Shown here piece by piece: positions 30,713 through 39,909 of a DNA stretch of 64,000 nucleotides. The stretch lies in contig NC_067204.1 in the NCBI RefSeq assembly GCF_026262505.1, positions 6,667,797-6,731,796 on the forward strand. Direction: 5' to 3'. Position numbers and translations under genes: made by a program. This DNA comes from Trichomonas vaginalis G3. Taxonomy: Eukaryota > Parabasalia > Trichomonadida > Trichomonadidae. Each line of letters starts with the position of its first letter. The stretch's first letter is position 1. The notes under the pieces are model-generated. The model ran no database searches. It was not told the origin of the DNA and saw only the letters and a program-made list of their open reading frames with translations.

Positions 30713-31321
30713 ATGACAAACATTGAGTTTGAAACAGTTAGAAAGATAGACAATGACACTAAAGTGGTTAGAATAGGTGATTTAAACGTAAGATACTCAA
30801 AGAAATACAACAAATATTCTTTGTCAGACATTATATCTCCATCTGGAAAGAAAACAAAGGACTGGGTTAGAATTGCTTCTACTCAGAAAATTTTGACAAG
30901 AAATCCTGAGCTTATGATATCAGTAGCATTTCATGGAACAAGAGCATATCTTATAGACAAAAGTCTTATACCAATAGTTTTGTTATGGTTAGACCCAGTT
31001 GTTGGATATAACTTCATAACTTATGGTTCATTCGATACGGAACGTTGCAGTGAAGGCTTACTTTACATCGTTCAGAAACCGAAGGACTTCAATACAAAGA
31101 GATATAAGATAGGAAGAACATATAATATAACTCAAAGATATGACAGTACAGTCAATAGAGTCAAGGTTGTGTTCGTTAATGATATGAGAGCTGCTGAACA
31201 GAACTGCTTGAAGTTTTTGAGAAAATGTATGGTGCTCCCACGAAGTAAAGAAACGTTTGAAGTAGATGAGATAGATAAAGCTATAAAATTATTTGACGAA
31301 GTTGCTGAAAAATACATGTAA
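30713..31321 (+). CDS. KilA-N plus T5orf172 (GIY-YIG-like) protein
   Basis: 202 aa from the ATG at 30713, the first ATG of the frame. Residues about 10-110 resemble KilA-N (WVRIASTQKILTRNPELMIS, then YLIDKSLIPIVLLWLDPVVG). Residues about 115-200 match T5orf172/MUG113, a GIY-YIG-related nuclease fold (GLLYIVQ, RYKIGRTYNITQRYD, AEQNCLKFLRKC). This pairing is common in giant viruses, phages and their satellites. The likely role is DNA binding with possible nicking. It lies in the nested element and looks whole. Confidence 0.75.
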   Translation: MTNIEFETVRKIDNDTKVVRIGDLNVRYSKKYNKYSLSDIISPSGKKTKDWVRIASTQKILTRNPELMISVAFHGTRAYLIDKSLIPIVLLWLDPVVGYNFITYGSFDTERCSEGLLYIVQKPKDFNTKRYKIGRTYNITQRYDSTVNRVKVVFVNDMRAAEQNCLKFLRKCMVLPRSKETFEVDEIDKAIKLFDEVAEKYM

Positions 31322-31394
31322 AGCGTTTATTTTTGGTCTTTTGTGAAAGTCAGAAAATAACGTTAGTTTTAAAATTATTTTTATTTTGTATGAA

Positions 31395-31671
31395 ATGACA
31401 GTAATGTCAACATCAGAGAAAACACAACTCTATCGTTCATGAGCCATTAATGAAGAATACGAGTACATACAGTATAACAAACAGTTACGTCTCATTCGTT
31501 CGGCAAAGATAATATACCAAATGCAATATAATGAATGCTCTTCGTTCTACAAAGCAAGCATATCATTGTTTGAAAACCAACAGACAAAAGAACTTTTAGA
31601 AGAATTTCCTCATATGATTGCTTCCCTCGGAAAACCGAGAGAAGAGATTCCGTATGAAAATCGCAATAGGT
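31395..31671 (+). pseudogene. third cassette gene, remnant
   Basis: A coding segment beginning MTVMSTSEKTQLY and including SIYQMQYNECSSFYKASISL-like helices, running to ASLGKPREEIPYENR. The 47 bases coding the last part recur identically at 53560-53606. Broken; function unknown. Confidence 0.4.
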
Positions 31672-31726
31672 TAGAAATGAGGTTAGATCTACCCTTCTAC
31701 CCTAAAATATATTTTGGGTCATTTAC
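31668..31726 (-). repeat. second-layer inverted repeat, right copy
   Basis: Exact inverse of 29034-29092 (59 bases). Confidence 0.85.
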
Positions 31727-31785
31727 ACTCATTACGATGAAGAAATCATGACAAAACATATACGAAGAAGTCATGACAAATCATT

Positions 31786-32255
31786 TCCGGGACTGTTGTC
31801 TAAATGTCATGTTGTCTCATTTTTTCAGAGAAGTTAAATAACCTGGTGACATGGTGACATAGTGACACCTTCAGTTATTCAAAAAATAATTCTAACTGCT
31901 CTCCTCCTGTGTTGTTGTCAAAATGTCATGTTGTCTCATTTTTTCAGAGAAGTTAAATAACCTGGTGACATGGTGACATAGTGACACCTTCAGTTATTCA
32001 AAAATAATTCATAACTGCCTTCCTCCTGTGTTGTTGTCAAAATGTCATGTTGTCTCATTTTTTCAGAGAAGTTAAATAACCTGGTGACATGGTGACATAG
32101 TGACACCTTCAGTTATTCAAAAATAATTCATAACTGCCTTCCTCCTGTGTTGTTGTCAAAATGTCATGTTGTCTCATTTTTTCAGAGAAGTTAGTTAACC
32201 TGGTGACCTGGTGACTCCTTCAGTTATTCAAAAATAATTAATTATTGAATAACCT
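31786..32255. repeat. 119-bp tandem repeats, about four copies
   Basis: ATGTCATGTTGTCTCATTTT recurs at 31804, 31923, 32042 and 32161, an exact 119-base period. Each unit has 2-3 inner GGTGACATG/GGTGACATA iterons. The left end of the nested element holds a single inverted unit with GGTCACCA in triplicate (about 28909-28930). These are end-associated iterons. Confidence 0.9.
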
Positions 32256-32306
32256 GAAACCATTAACGATAAAATAACTGATAACAAATTTTTATTTTTA
32301 TCATAA

Positions 32307-32471
32307 ATGGATACCCCACAAGCTCAAAATTTACCACGAATCATGACAAGGGAGGAAACAATAAAAATGATGCGAGAACTTGCTAAAAATAACAAACCAC
32401 TAAAACTGAGAAAATGCGGTTATGCAGTAATGATGGAAAGAGAGATGTTGTCAAAGAGGAATAAAAATTAA
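32307..32471 (+). CDS. Maverick-1 small basic protein
   Basis: 54 aa, MDTPQAQNLPRIMTREETI to LSKRNKN, basic, from the ATG at 32307. AATTTTTATTTTTATCATAA upstream matches the promoter style of other element genes. Its end meets the end of the opposing 32468-32755 gene. Confidence 0.45.
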   Translation: MDTPQAQNLPRIMTREETIKMMRELAKNNKPLKLRKCGYAVMMEREMLSKRNKN

Positions 32472-32755
32472 ATTTGGATTGAGTTTAAAAATTCATCTTT
32501 ATTAAATTCATCTCTTCCAATCAATTTATTTATTCTATTAAATTCTTTTATTTTTGCTTCACTCAGTTTAAGGATTGAACGGTAAGTTTCTAACTTTTCA
32601 ATTATTTCTTCATCGTTTTCAGTTCCATTAGTTTTATGGGCATCAGCCCCACCGCATTGTGGCTTCTTTTTGTAATAGCATATTTTTGATTTAATTCTGT
32701 TTAGTTTCTTTTTATATTCATCGTCTGGACTCTTGGATGCTTCGTTGTCACTCAT
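32468..32755 (-). CDS. Maverick-1 small coiled-coil protein
   Basis: 95 aa from the ATG at 32755; basic Lys-rich middle (YKKKLNRIKSKICYYKKKPQ) and a helical C-terminal half. Not recognised. Looks whole. Confidence 0.5.
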   Translation of the reverse strand: MSDNEASKSPDDEYKKKLNRIKSKICYYKKKPQCGGADAHKTNGTENDEEIIEKLETYRSILKLSEAKIKEFNRINKLIGRDEFNKDEFLNSIQI

Positions 32756-32774
32756 TTCTTACGAAATAAAAAAA

Positions 32775-34307
32775 TTAAATATTATTTAAATATAATGGAG
32801 TAATAAAATAAATCGGAATTTCTATTAATTTATTGTCAACTTCAACTAATGCATTGCCGTTAATATATCTAACAAATTCAGCTATTGTGTCAAATCTTCG
32901 TCTTCTTTTTGTCATTGATTTATCAGTTTTTCCATAATCGAGATGAATCAAAACTTTATCCCCTTGTTTAAAATTCATGAGCCCCGAATTAATTTGTTCA
33001 CGTTTAACATCATTTAACCTTTCCATTTGCTTTCTAATATATTCCCATTCTTTTGAAATATCATTTTTCATTTCCACTGGTTTCATGTTTATAGTTCTAT
33101 GCCATGTATTATTGTAATAATATACTAACTGTTGTATGATGGAGTCATGATTTCCATCCCAGTATATCTGACCGTTAACCCCTAACGCATCTCTAAGAGT
33201 TCTCATTACCGCATCAACTATTTTATTATGAAACGTATATGGAGAGGATGAGAAGAAAAAATTAATTTGTGGGAAATAATGAGTCATAGTTGCCTGAAAT
33301 CCTTTATCACCATCACCCCTGATATTATCTACTCTTTCATGATCTAGTAAGTATTGTATAGCTCTTCTTGTTTCCTGTTCTGTTTTCCCTTTCACTGGAA
33401 TGCAATATAAATATCTAGTGTTAATGTTAATGGCAAATAAATAAGTAACGTTTCCTTTTGAATATTCTAAATGATCTATTTCGTATGAATATGGATATGG
33501 AGCAAATGAAGGCGACTAAATTTTTCCTTTAACGGTTGAATTTTTGGGTCAATTGGTTTATTTAATATCTTGAAATCCTTTTTAAAATCTTTTTGCTTCT
33601 TTAATGTTTGAAATGGATATAATAAAGTGAATGATGAAGGATTAACTGAAGGAGGAGGCGGTACTGTCGTTGGAGTACTGTCGTTGGAGTTTTGGTGTTG
33701 CAAGTGGTTTAATTTTATCTGCTTTGATTTTGGATTTCATTCCTTCCTTCATTAATTCTGGATGTATTCTATTCATTTGTTTTAAATATGCTGTATATAA
33801 AGGTTTGATATACTTTCCCGCTTCGAGTTTATGTTGAAGGATGAATTCCAAAAGTTGATCTTCATTTAAAAGTCGGGCTGAATATGGTTTAACTAATGAA
33901 TCATAAATTAAAGCTTGTGCTTCATTTATGGTCTGAAGGACCTGGGTGTTTTGCATCTTTTGTTTTTGTTCCTTTGTTTTTTGCGGCTCATGATTATATA
34001 AATTATATAATTCATCAATATCTTCTTCTGTTAATACTTTATTTTTGAAATCTTTCAACTGTTTAAGTTGTGATTTAGTTTTTCCCTTTGTATATTCATT
34101 ATTTTTAATTTTGTCTTTAATTTCAGAAATTATTTTATTATGATATTTCAAAATTTCATTTTTATAATATGGATAATAATATTCCATATCATCACCCGTT
34201 ATATTATTATTATATTTTTGGAGATATGATTTTAATTCATAATAACTAAGAAAATTTTGATTAAGTACTAAATCATCAATTAAAATTTTTAAATCTGTGT
34301 TATCCAT
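32775..34307 (-). pseudogene. Maverick-1 retroviral-type integrase, broken
   Basis: Minus strand. The core segment includes IRGDGDKGFQATMTHYFPQI and an HNKIVDAVMRTLRDALG helix, then YYNNTWHRTINMKP, typical of rve integrases. The C-terminal KQGDKVLIHLDYGKTDK segment looks like the SH3/chromo-like tail. An upstream helical region (DNTDLKILIDDLVLNQNFLS) fits the N-terminal part. In Polintons this enzyme inserts the element. Broken, about three breaks. Confidence 0.7.
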
Positions 34308-34409
34308 TTATATAAAAATAAAATCAATGTTTTAAGGGTGCCCACCTCTTTGAATCATAGTATCAAAACCATCATTAACGGTTCCTTTTGTCTCTTCTGT
34401 GGTATTTTA

Positions 34410-34622
34410 TTAAATAAATGGCATACAACATCCATTTTCACAACATACAGCCTTAGTGTGTGCTCCTGTTAATGCAGTCTTACCAATTGTTAAGCGAGTC
34501 ATTGACCCATTTTTAAGTTGTAAATTAATATTCTGACCATCAAATATCAATTTATCATTTATTATATCCAAATATTTTTTAGGTGTTAATTGTTTATTTT
34601 GTCGTAAACTAACACCTTTCAT
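34410..34622 (-). CDS. Maverick-1 small protein
   Basis: 70 aa from the ATG at 34622, KKYLDIINDKLIFDGQNINL and ending CCENGCCMPFI. Not recognised. It lies just inside the right terminal repeat and looks whole. Confidence 0.4.
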   Translation of the reverse strand: MKGVSLRQNKQLTPKKYLDIINDKLIFDGQNINLQLKNGSMTRLTIGKTALTGAHTKAVCCENGCCMPFI

Positions 34623-34642
34623 TTTTTGTGCAATCTTTTTAA

Positions 34643-34810
34643 AATCACCTCATTAATGAAAATTGATGATTTAACAAAAAGAATAGAAGAGATTGAAGAA
34701 AGAATGAATCAAATAATTGATTTCATAAATTCAAATAATCATTAGTTTCTTAAATAATATATCCTTTATTTCCTCGTTTGTGAATCCTAATGTTTTCACG
34801 TCGTTAGTTT
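34643..34810 (-). repeat. right terminal inverted repeat of Maverick-1
   Basis: Identical inverse of 21077-21244 over 168 bases. The next host gene's ATG is only 283 bases further on. Confidence 0.9.
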
Positions 34811-35081
34811 ATTACAAACATTCATTTTTGCACTATGCGGATATTTCTAATGCAATTAAATGACTTTTTATTTGATCAGATCAGCTGAATATTTTTAATT
34901 CAAACTTTAACTGCTCTCTGAAAAAATTAAATACTGTTAACAAGTACATTTTTGACAAGAAAACCAATATAGATGCATAATCTGAATCCTGGAAAATACA
35001 AGAAATAGTATGTGATATATTCAAATTATAAACTGCTCTCTCAATATTTTGAAATAATCCAAGTGTGGATAGAAATTAACT

Positions 35082-35089
35082 TCATTTTT
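35082..35089 (+). promoter_or_regulatory. initiator-like core promoter of the protease
   Basis: TCATTTTT ends 4 bases before the ATG at 35094 and matches TCAYTW. Confidence 0.55.
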
Positions 35090-35093
35090 ACTT

Positions 35094-36011
35094 ATGCAAG
35101 CGCAACTACATGAGCAAAAAGCATTCATTAGTTGGATGCGTGAAACAGGTAATATGTTCACAGGCGAGGAATATCATCAACGCCTTGGAATTTGGCTTAC
35201 AAATAAGCGCCTTGTCCAAGAACATAACCGTGCAAATGCTGGCTTTACAGTCGCTCTCAACAAACTCGCTCATCTTTCTCCAGCTGAATATCGCTCAATG
35301 CTCGGATTTCATATGAGTAAGACTCAAGTTAAAGCTGTTAAATCCAACGGCGTTCCAAACAATTCTTGTGACTGGCGTCAAAAGGGTGTAGTTAATCCAG
35401 TTAAGGATCAGGCTCAATGCGGCTCCTGCTGGGCATTCTCAGCTATCCAGGCCCAAGAATCTCAATACGCAATTACATTTGGTCAACTCCAATCTCTTTC
35501 AGAACAAAATCTTGTCAATTGCGTTGATTCATGTTCTGGTTGCGAAGGTGGCATGATGGATATGGCATATGATTATGTTATTAAGCACCAGAATGGAAAG
35601 TTCATGTTGGAAGATGATTATCCATATTCTGCAACACAAGAATCATGCAAATTCGATATTAAGAAAGGTGTTTCAAATATCAATAGTTACCTCTTTTGTG
35701 AAGAAGGTAGTGAAACAGATCTTGCCATAAAGGTTTCTACATTAGGTCCTGCTTCAATTGCTATTGATGCTTCACCATGGTCATTCCAATTTTATTCATC
35801 AGGAATCTATGATGAACCATCCTGCTCATCATCCCTTCTTGATCATGGCGTTGGATGCGTTGGTTTTGGTACAGAGAATAACGCAAACTATTGGATCGTT
35901 CGTAACTCTTGGGGAGCATCTTGGGGCGAAAAAGGCTACATCCGCATGATTAAGGACAAGGGCAATCAATGTGGTGAAGCGACATTCGCATTGTTCCCAG
36001 TTGACAGATAA
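35094..36011 (+). CDS. papain-family cysteine protease, cathepsin L-like
   Basis: 305 aa from the ATG at 35094; a stop lies in frame 8 codons upstream. The propeptide (about 1-85) has an ERFNIN-like helix (EEYHQRLGIWLTNKRLVQEH). The mature part has Gln106, Cys112 in QCGSCWAF, His250 in LDHGVGCVGFG and Asn270 in IVRNSWG, so the active site is complete. SGCEGG and paired Cys residues match C1A enzymes, closest in style to trichomonad CP proteases that degrade host proteins. The N-terminus is shorter than in typical relatives: it begins MQAQLHEQKAF with no hydrophobic signal peptide, so export by the classical route is doubtful. Confidence 0.95.
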   Translation: MQAQLHEQKAFISWMRETGNMFTGEEYHQRLGIWLTNKRLVQEHNRANAGFTVALNKLAHLSPAEYRSMLGFHMSKTQVKAVKSNGVPNNSCDWRQKGVVNPVKDQAQCGSCWAFSAIQAQESQYAITFGQLQSLSEQNLVNCVDSCSGCEGGMMDMAYDYVIKHQNGKFMLEDDYPYSATQESCKFDIKKGVSNINSYLFCEEGSETDLAIKVSTLGPASIAIDASPWSFQFYSSGIYDEPSCSSSLLDHGVGCVGFGTENNANYWIVRNSWGASWGEKGYIRMIKDKGNQCGEATFALFPVDR

Positions 36012-36526
36012 CTTTTTAATAAGTTAACTTAAACACTGAATTTATAAAACTATTTTGAATTTTATGAGTCACATAGTATTTCTGTTTCAAAGCTCTGAAT
36101 GAAGAAGGTTCTATCATGAACTACATCATGCCAGATCAATATGATTTAATAAACTATGAAATATGACAACTCTTAATGATAGGTTGTTCAACAATCAACG
36201 AAACATATGCAACTGACATGAAATTACTTCCAATATAGCTATTCATTAAAATTTGATTATTTTATACTCTTTTTCAAAGATTTGTATGGATTAATTGCCA
36301 TAACTCATAGGTTTAGATCGTAAATTAGAGGATTGTCTAAAATCTTGATGAAATTTTGAAAAAAAATTGAAAGTTAGAACTGCATTTTCGATGCATTAGA
36401 AAGAAATATTTCAAATGAATGGGATGCACAATACATACAACATCTTACAACCTATCTCAAATTTGTTTAGTTCCTTGATCGAACAGAATTTGACAAAAAT
36501 TTTGTCACTTTTGCAATAAATAATAA
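36012..36526. other. spacer, no gene seen
   Basis: 515 bases between protease and RER1. Only the initiator-like motif at 36505-36513 is notable. Confidence 0.5.
36505..36513 (+). promoter_or_regulatory. initiator-like core promoter of RER1
   Basis: TCACTTTTG lies 14 bases before the ATG at 36527 and matches the TCAYTW form. Confidence 0.5.
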
Positions 36527-37063
36527 ATGGATAAAACAGAAATCACATTTACAGATAAGATCGTTATTGATAAACAGGAAGCTCTCATGCGCTTCGAAAG
36601 CCTTTTATATCAAATCAAGCCTTATTTATGGCAAAGATGGTGCGCATTTGGATTTATGATGTTTCTTTTCCTCCTCAGAGTATTTACATGGCACGCTTAT
36701 TACTATATCGTATATATTATTGGATTATATTTACTCAGCTGTGTAGTTGAATTCATTTCTCCAAAACGTGATCCAGAATTATATGGTGAAGAAGTTTTAC
36801 CATCAGCAAAGGATGGAGATTACAAACCATTCGTTAGAAGATTACCCGAATTCCAGTTTTGGTGCTGCTGCATGCCTGCATCTGTTTTAGCTTGCTTCTT
36901 CTCATTAATGCCATTTGATTTACCAGTTTACGCTCCATTACTCTTTGTTTATTTCATTGTTGTTTCAGTTTTTGTCTTCAGAAAGAGAATTATGCATATG
37001 ATCAAGTATAAATACGTTCCATGGGATACTGGAAAGCAAAAATACCAGAGACCAACTGAATAA
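36527..37063 (+). CDS. RER1: RER1, Golgi-to-ER retrieval receptor
   Basis: 178 aa from the ATG at 36527, the family's usual length. Four hydrophobic segments lie around 41-56, 58-76, 114-130 and 132-150. Signature blocks: FISPKRDPEL, YKPFVRRLPEFQFW and HMIKYKYVPWDTGKQKY. These correspond to FLSPKxDP, FRPFIRRLPEFKFW and HMIKYRYIPF in other RER1 proteins. RER1 sits in the cis-Golgi membrane and returns ER membrane proteins and unassembled subunits via COPI vesicles. Confidence 0.95.
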   Translation: MDKTEITFTDKIVIDKQEALMRFESLLYQIKPYLWQRWCAFGFMMFLFLLRVFTWHAYYYIVYIIGLYLLSCVVEFISPKRDPELYGEEVLPSAKDGDYKPFVRRLPEFQFWCCCMPASVLACFFSLMPFDLPVYAPLLFVYFIVVSVFVFRKRIMHMIKYKYVPWDTGKQKYQRPTE

Positions 37064-37606
37064 AATAATCTTATATTTATTATTTTACATATCGATCGTA
37101 TCTTTCAAAATATTTTTTTTTAATTTTTTCAAACAGAACATTATGGCCATATTTGATCTTTTTAATATATTTGTCTCTTAAAATACATTTTCTCTGAATA
37201 ATACATCCGTTCTATGTATTGTTCATTACAATCTCAATTTATATCTTTAGTTTCTTAAAATGGAATCTAATCAACGAACTACTGTGCACAATTATTTCGT
37301 ATCTAATGCAAAACTAAGTATTCAAAATAATAGATATATGAATCATTGAATTAGATAGTAGCTGCTTTGAATTATCAACGATCCTTCCAGCTATAAAGTG
37401 CTCTTGTAGAAGCTGATGTAAACATTAGCCCTTTTGAGTTTGATCTTATGAAAAATTTAATAATTTCTTCATCAAAATACCTCCAATCAATAGTGATAAA
37501 CAAGGAAATTACGAAAGAGATTGTTTCAATGAGTGCAAGGCTTGATGTGATTTACTTTGAATAAATTTGAATGTCAAATATCATGTCACCTTTCTGAATA
37601 AAATTA
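37064..37606. other. spacer with a possible coding remnant
   Basis: A stop-free stretch at about 37400-37564 reads ALVEADVNISPFEFDLMKN and on to ARLDVIYFE, with no ATG start. It could be the tail of a degraded ankyrin-type gene but is too short to say. The rest is AT-rich spacer. Confidence 0.3.
37586..37594 (+). promoter_or_regulatory. initiator-like core promoter
   Basis: TCACCTTTC lies about 12 bases before the ATG at 37607. Confidence 0.45.
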
Positions 37607-39424
37607 ATGTCACAGGCTCCAAAACTCCGTAAAAGAATACAACCAGCAGCTCAACTTGCTGCCCAAGAAACACCCGCACCAGCGCAGCCAGAACCTGCAC
37701 AACCAGAACAGCCACAATCTCCAACTGGAACTGGCAGCGAATCTGGACCAAAACTCCGTAAGAGAATCACACCAAAATCAACAACACATTCTACAGTAAC
37801 AGCAGGAGATGCAGAAATATCAGTCGCCGTTGAGAAAAAGGGAAATGAAGCATCATCACTCGATTTATCCACAATGTGTGGCGAAAACAAGACTGTATCG
37901 CTTGATACAATTAATCTTGCCTCAATGGGCAATCTCGAAATCAACAGACTTGCTTCTTCTTCAAACTCTCGTCAACTTAGATTAGAAGTTGAAGAAAGAA
38001 TGAAGAAACGCGAAGAAGAATACAAGCCACAATCTTCTGGATTTAAGGCAGGTGGATTTTTGGGATCAATCAAAGATTTTGCTCAAAATGCAAACATTGT
38101 CACTTCAAATATCGAAGCAAAGTCTACACCATTCTCAGACCTCATCAAACTTGTCGATGAAAAGAAGATCGAGCCAAAGCAAATTATTTTCCGCCCGAAC
38201 ACTTCCGGAATTGCTGGAATTTTCGATCAATCTCTTGATGAGCTCTACAGCGACATTATTAACGAAGATACAACCTTCTCATTGGATGATATGCAGAAGT
38301 GCTTGAACATTCCATTCCTCCGCCTTCCAGCAAAGCCTCCACAAGCAGATGAAGGAGATATCATCAACGAACTTATCACGTGCTCAAGCAACGTCATCGA
38401 GAAACGTTCCTCATCCAACTACATCTTCTTAAATACCAAAGAAGCTACGAATACCATCAAATATTCCGCATTAATCTTATTAAATGGCCTTAGAGTACCT
38501 TACGCCAAGTTATTCAGCCGTGTTGCCAAGATTATTAGTAACGCCGTTCTCGTACACCCACATCTTTCCATTCTTTCCGATCAAGTTAATTATGTCGCTT
38601 CTCATCTCCTTCCTACGCTTAACGAGAAGAGCGAATTGAGACTTGCTTCGATCGTTACACTCCACATGCTCCGAAATTGCTTCTACGCGCCTTTAATTCG
38701 CTTCATTGGCGAACAATCGAAATTGAAGGCCTCCCTTTTCTATGAGGACTCTCTTCTTATGAACACAGATGATATATTCAGGGCATGCGTTGTTTTGGAA
38801 CAGGTAGAATCATGCAACATCGAAGGAAATCTGAATTTGAATCAAATTCCAGAATATCATCCAGTTGCACCATTACAGTTCACCAAGAGAGTACATGGAG
38901 CCCTCAAGGACTACATTACAGCCGCTCGCAATGAACTTATGTGCAATGATGAGCGTATTGATAAGAGATTTGTTCCAAAGATCCTCGATCCAGTCAGACT
39001 TACCTTCCAAGCTGTTCTCATGCAGACAGATGGAACAATGGCCAAGTCAGACTACCTCTGGGACCTTTTCCAGCAAATTTGCTCTTCACAGACCCTTCTT
39101 GACAATCCTTTCTTACCGGAATTCAAGAGAGTCATCGAGGAAAGGAAGGGAAAGTTGACGGACAACTCAACAAAGAAGCTGTTGGACGTAATTCCAAAAT
39201 TACTCGAGATAGGAATTCTTCCGTTCATTCTTCCTTTCGCTACAACGGTCTACTTAAAGAACAGAAACATCGCTAACTCTGTAATTTTGGCTAATCCATA
39301 CGCTATAACAAAAATTTCATTTTATATCTTACAGATCGGTGAGATAAGGTATAAATTCGAAGAAAACGATCTCTTAGGCATCCTCCAGAACCCAGGAATG
39401 CTTAAGAATGATTCAGTCTTCTAA
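37607..39424 (+). CDS. unknown 605-aa helical protein with PKLRKRI motifs
   Basis: 605 aa from the ATG at 37607; not recognised. The N-terminus carries two copies of PKLRKRI (residues 5-11 and 48-54) around a Pro/Gln/Ala-rich spacer, likely a repeated binding motif in a disordered tail. SRQLRLEVEERMKKREEEY is a charged helix near 120-140. From about 200 the protein is all-helical with Leu-rich repeats of helices (KYSALILLNGLRVPYAKLFS, LRLASIVTLHMLRNCFYAPL, LLDVIPKLLEIGILPFILPF). This fits an alpha-solenoid scaffold, for example in transport or vesicle coats. The codon bias is strong (C-rich third positions), suggesting high expression. Confidence 0.8.
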   Translation: MSQAPKLRKRIQPAAQLAAQETPAPAQPEPAQPEQPQSPTGTGSESGPKLRKRITPKSTTHSTVTAGDAEISVAVEKKGNEASSLDLSTMCGENKTVSLDTINLASMGNLEINRLASSSNSRQLRLEVEERMKKREEEYKPQSSGFKAGGFLGSIKDFAQNANIVTSNIEAKSTPFSDLIKLVDEKKIEPKQIIFRPNTSGIAGIFDQSLDELYSDIINEDTTFSLDDMQKCLNIPFLRLPAKPPQADEGDIINELITCSSNVIEKRSSSNYIFLNTKEATNTIKYSALILLNGLRVPYAKLFSRVAKIISNAVLVHPHLSILSDQVNYVASHLLPTLNEKSELRLASIVTLHMLRNCFYAPLIRFIGEQSKLKASLFYEDSLLMNTDDIFRACVVLEQVESCNIEGNLNLNQIPEYHPVAPLQFTKRVHGALKDYITAARNELMCNDERIDKRFVPKILDPVRLTFQAVLMQTDGTMAKSDYLWDLFQQICSSQTLLDNPFLPEFKRVIEERKGKLTDNSTKKLLDVIPKLLEIGILPFILPFATTVYLKNRNIANSVILANPYAITKISFYILQIGEIRYKFEENDLLGILQNPGMLKNDSVF

Positions 39425-39745
39425 ATTTAAAAAAATTTATATTTTTTTTTAATTTTCTTTTTAATACACATTGTCATAACATGTCAACAACCATTTATAT
39501 AAAAACCTTTTTAATGTTTTGTTTATTCAACCACAATTTTCGTGGTAATTTAATCTCTTATTTTATTTAAATCTTTTTACGGAATAATTTATTGTATTAG
39601 TCTCCTTGAGTAGGATAGAATGATCATAAAACTATGTTCGGCCAATTACTTCTCAATTGCAATTTTTTCCCAAAAACTCTAACCACTTGATCGCTAAATT
39701 GAGAATAGTTAAGAACAACACAAGTATATCAAGCATATCCATAGG

Positions 39746-39776
<31 letters not shown>
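39425..39776. other. spacer ending in a 27-base poly-A tract
   Basis: No gene. The A-run 39750-39776 directly abuts the start of Maverick-2. Confidence 0.5.
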
Positions 39777-39781
39777 GGTAG

Positions 39782-39813
39782 TGGGGCTTCCAGGCACTTC
39801 GTGCCTTCTAGCC
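39782..39813. repeat. stem-loop at the left end of Maverick-2
   Basis: GGCACTTCGTGCC forms a perfect 5-bp stem, extended with mismatches by flanking TGGGG and CCCA. It may be part of a terminal structure. Confidence 0.4.
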
Positions 39814-39909
39814 CACATAAATGAAGTTTTTATTCGGAGGTCTTCCAGGAGCTTTTCACAAATTATATATGTTTTCATGTTTTGTCAAGACTTCTTCGTA
39901 AAATCAGAC

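Larger units (their letters stand above)
28864..32255. mobile_element. nested element with concentric inverted repeats inside Maverick-1
   Basis: About 3.4 kb. Outer ends are inverted copies: AGGTTATTCAATAATTAATT at 28864, inverse ending at 32255, with the match continuing about 110 bases. A second inverted pair is at 29034-29092 and 31668-31726 (59 bases, identical). A third lies around 29455-29493 and 30579-30617. Cargo: a KilA-N remnant, a 321-codon gene, a KilA-N/T5orf172 gene and a truncated third gene. The two main genes look whole. It may be a satellite of Mavericks. There is no recognisable transposase, so mobility is inferred from the ends. Confidence 0.7.
21077..34810. mobile_element. 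Maverick/Polinton element (Maverick-1), broken
   Basis: Bounded by 168-bp inverted repeats that look identical (21077-21244 and 34643-34810). Parts in order: coiled-coil protein, two amphipathic core proteins, major capsid, packaging ATPase, structural genes, tail-fibre-like protein, a nested 3.4 kb insertion, small proteins and the integrase. No DNA polymerase B or helicase is seen. The element is broken, with roughly a dozen breaks, mostly in the capsid, ATPase, minor structural and integrase loci. Identical end repeats suggest recent insertion or homogenisation even though the coding part is decayed. I see no target-site duplication. Confidence 0.85.

Noticed and set aside
31786-32255. CRISPR-like look of regularly spaced repeats
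   Set aside because: The 119-base units are contiguous tandem repeats without unique spacers, in a eukaryotic mobile element.
34331-34345. TTAAGGGTGCCCAC as an end of the TTAA MITE family
   Set aside because: No matching inverse end with a second TTAA was found within about 2 kb.
39750-39776. Poly-A tract as the tail of a LINE or processed gene
   Set aside because: No reverse transcriptase, no target duplication and no coding sequence ends there; on the right it meets a Maverick.
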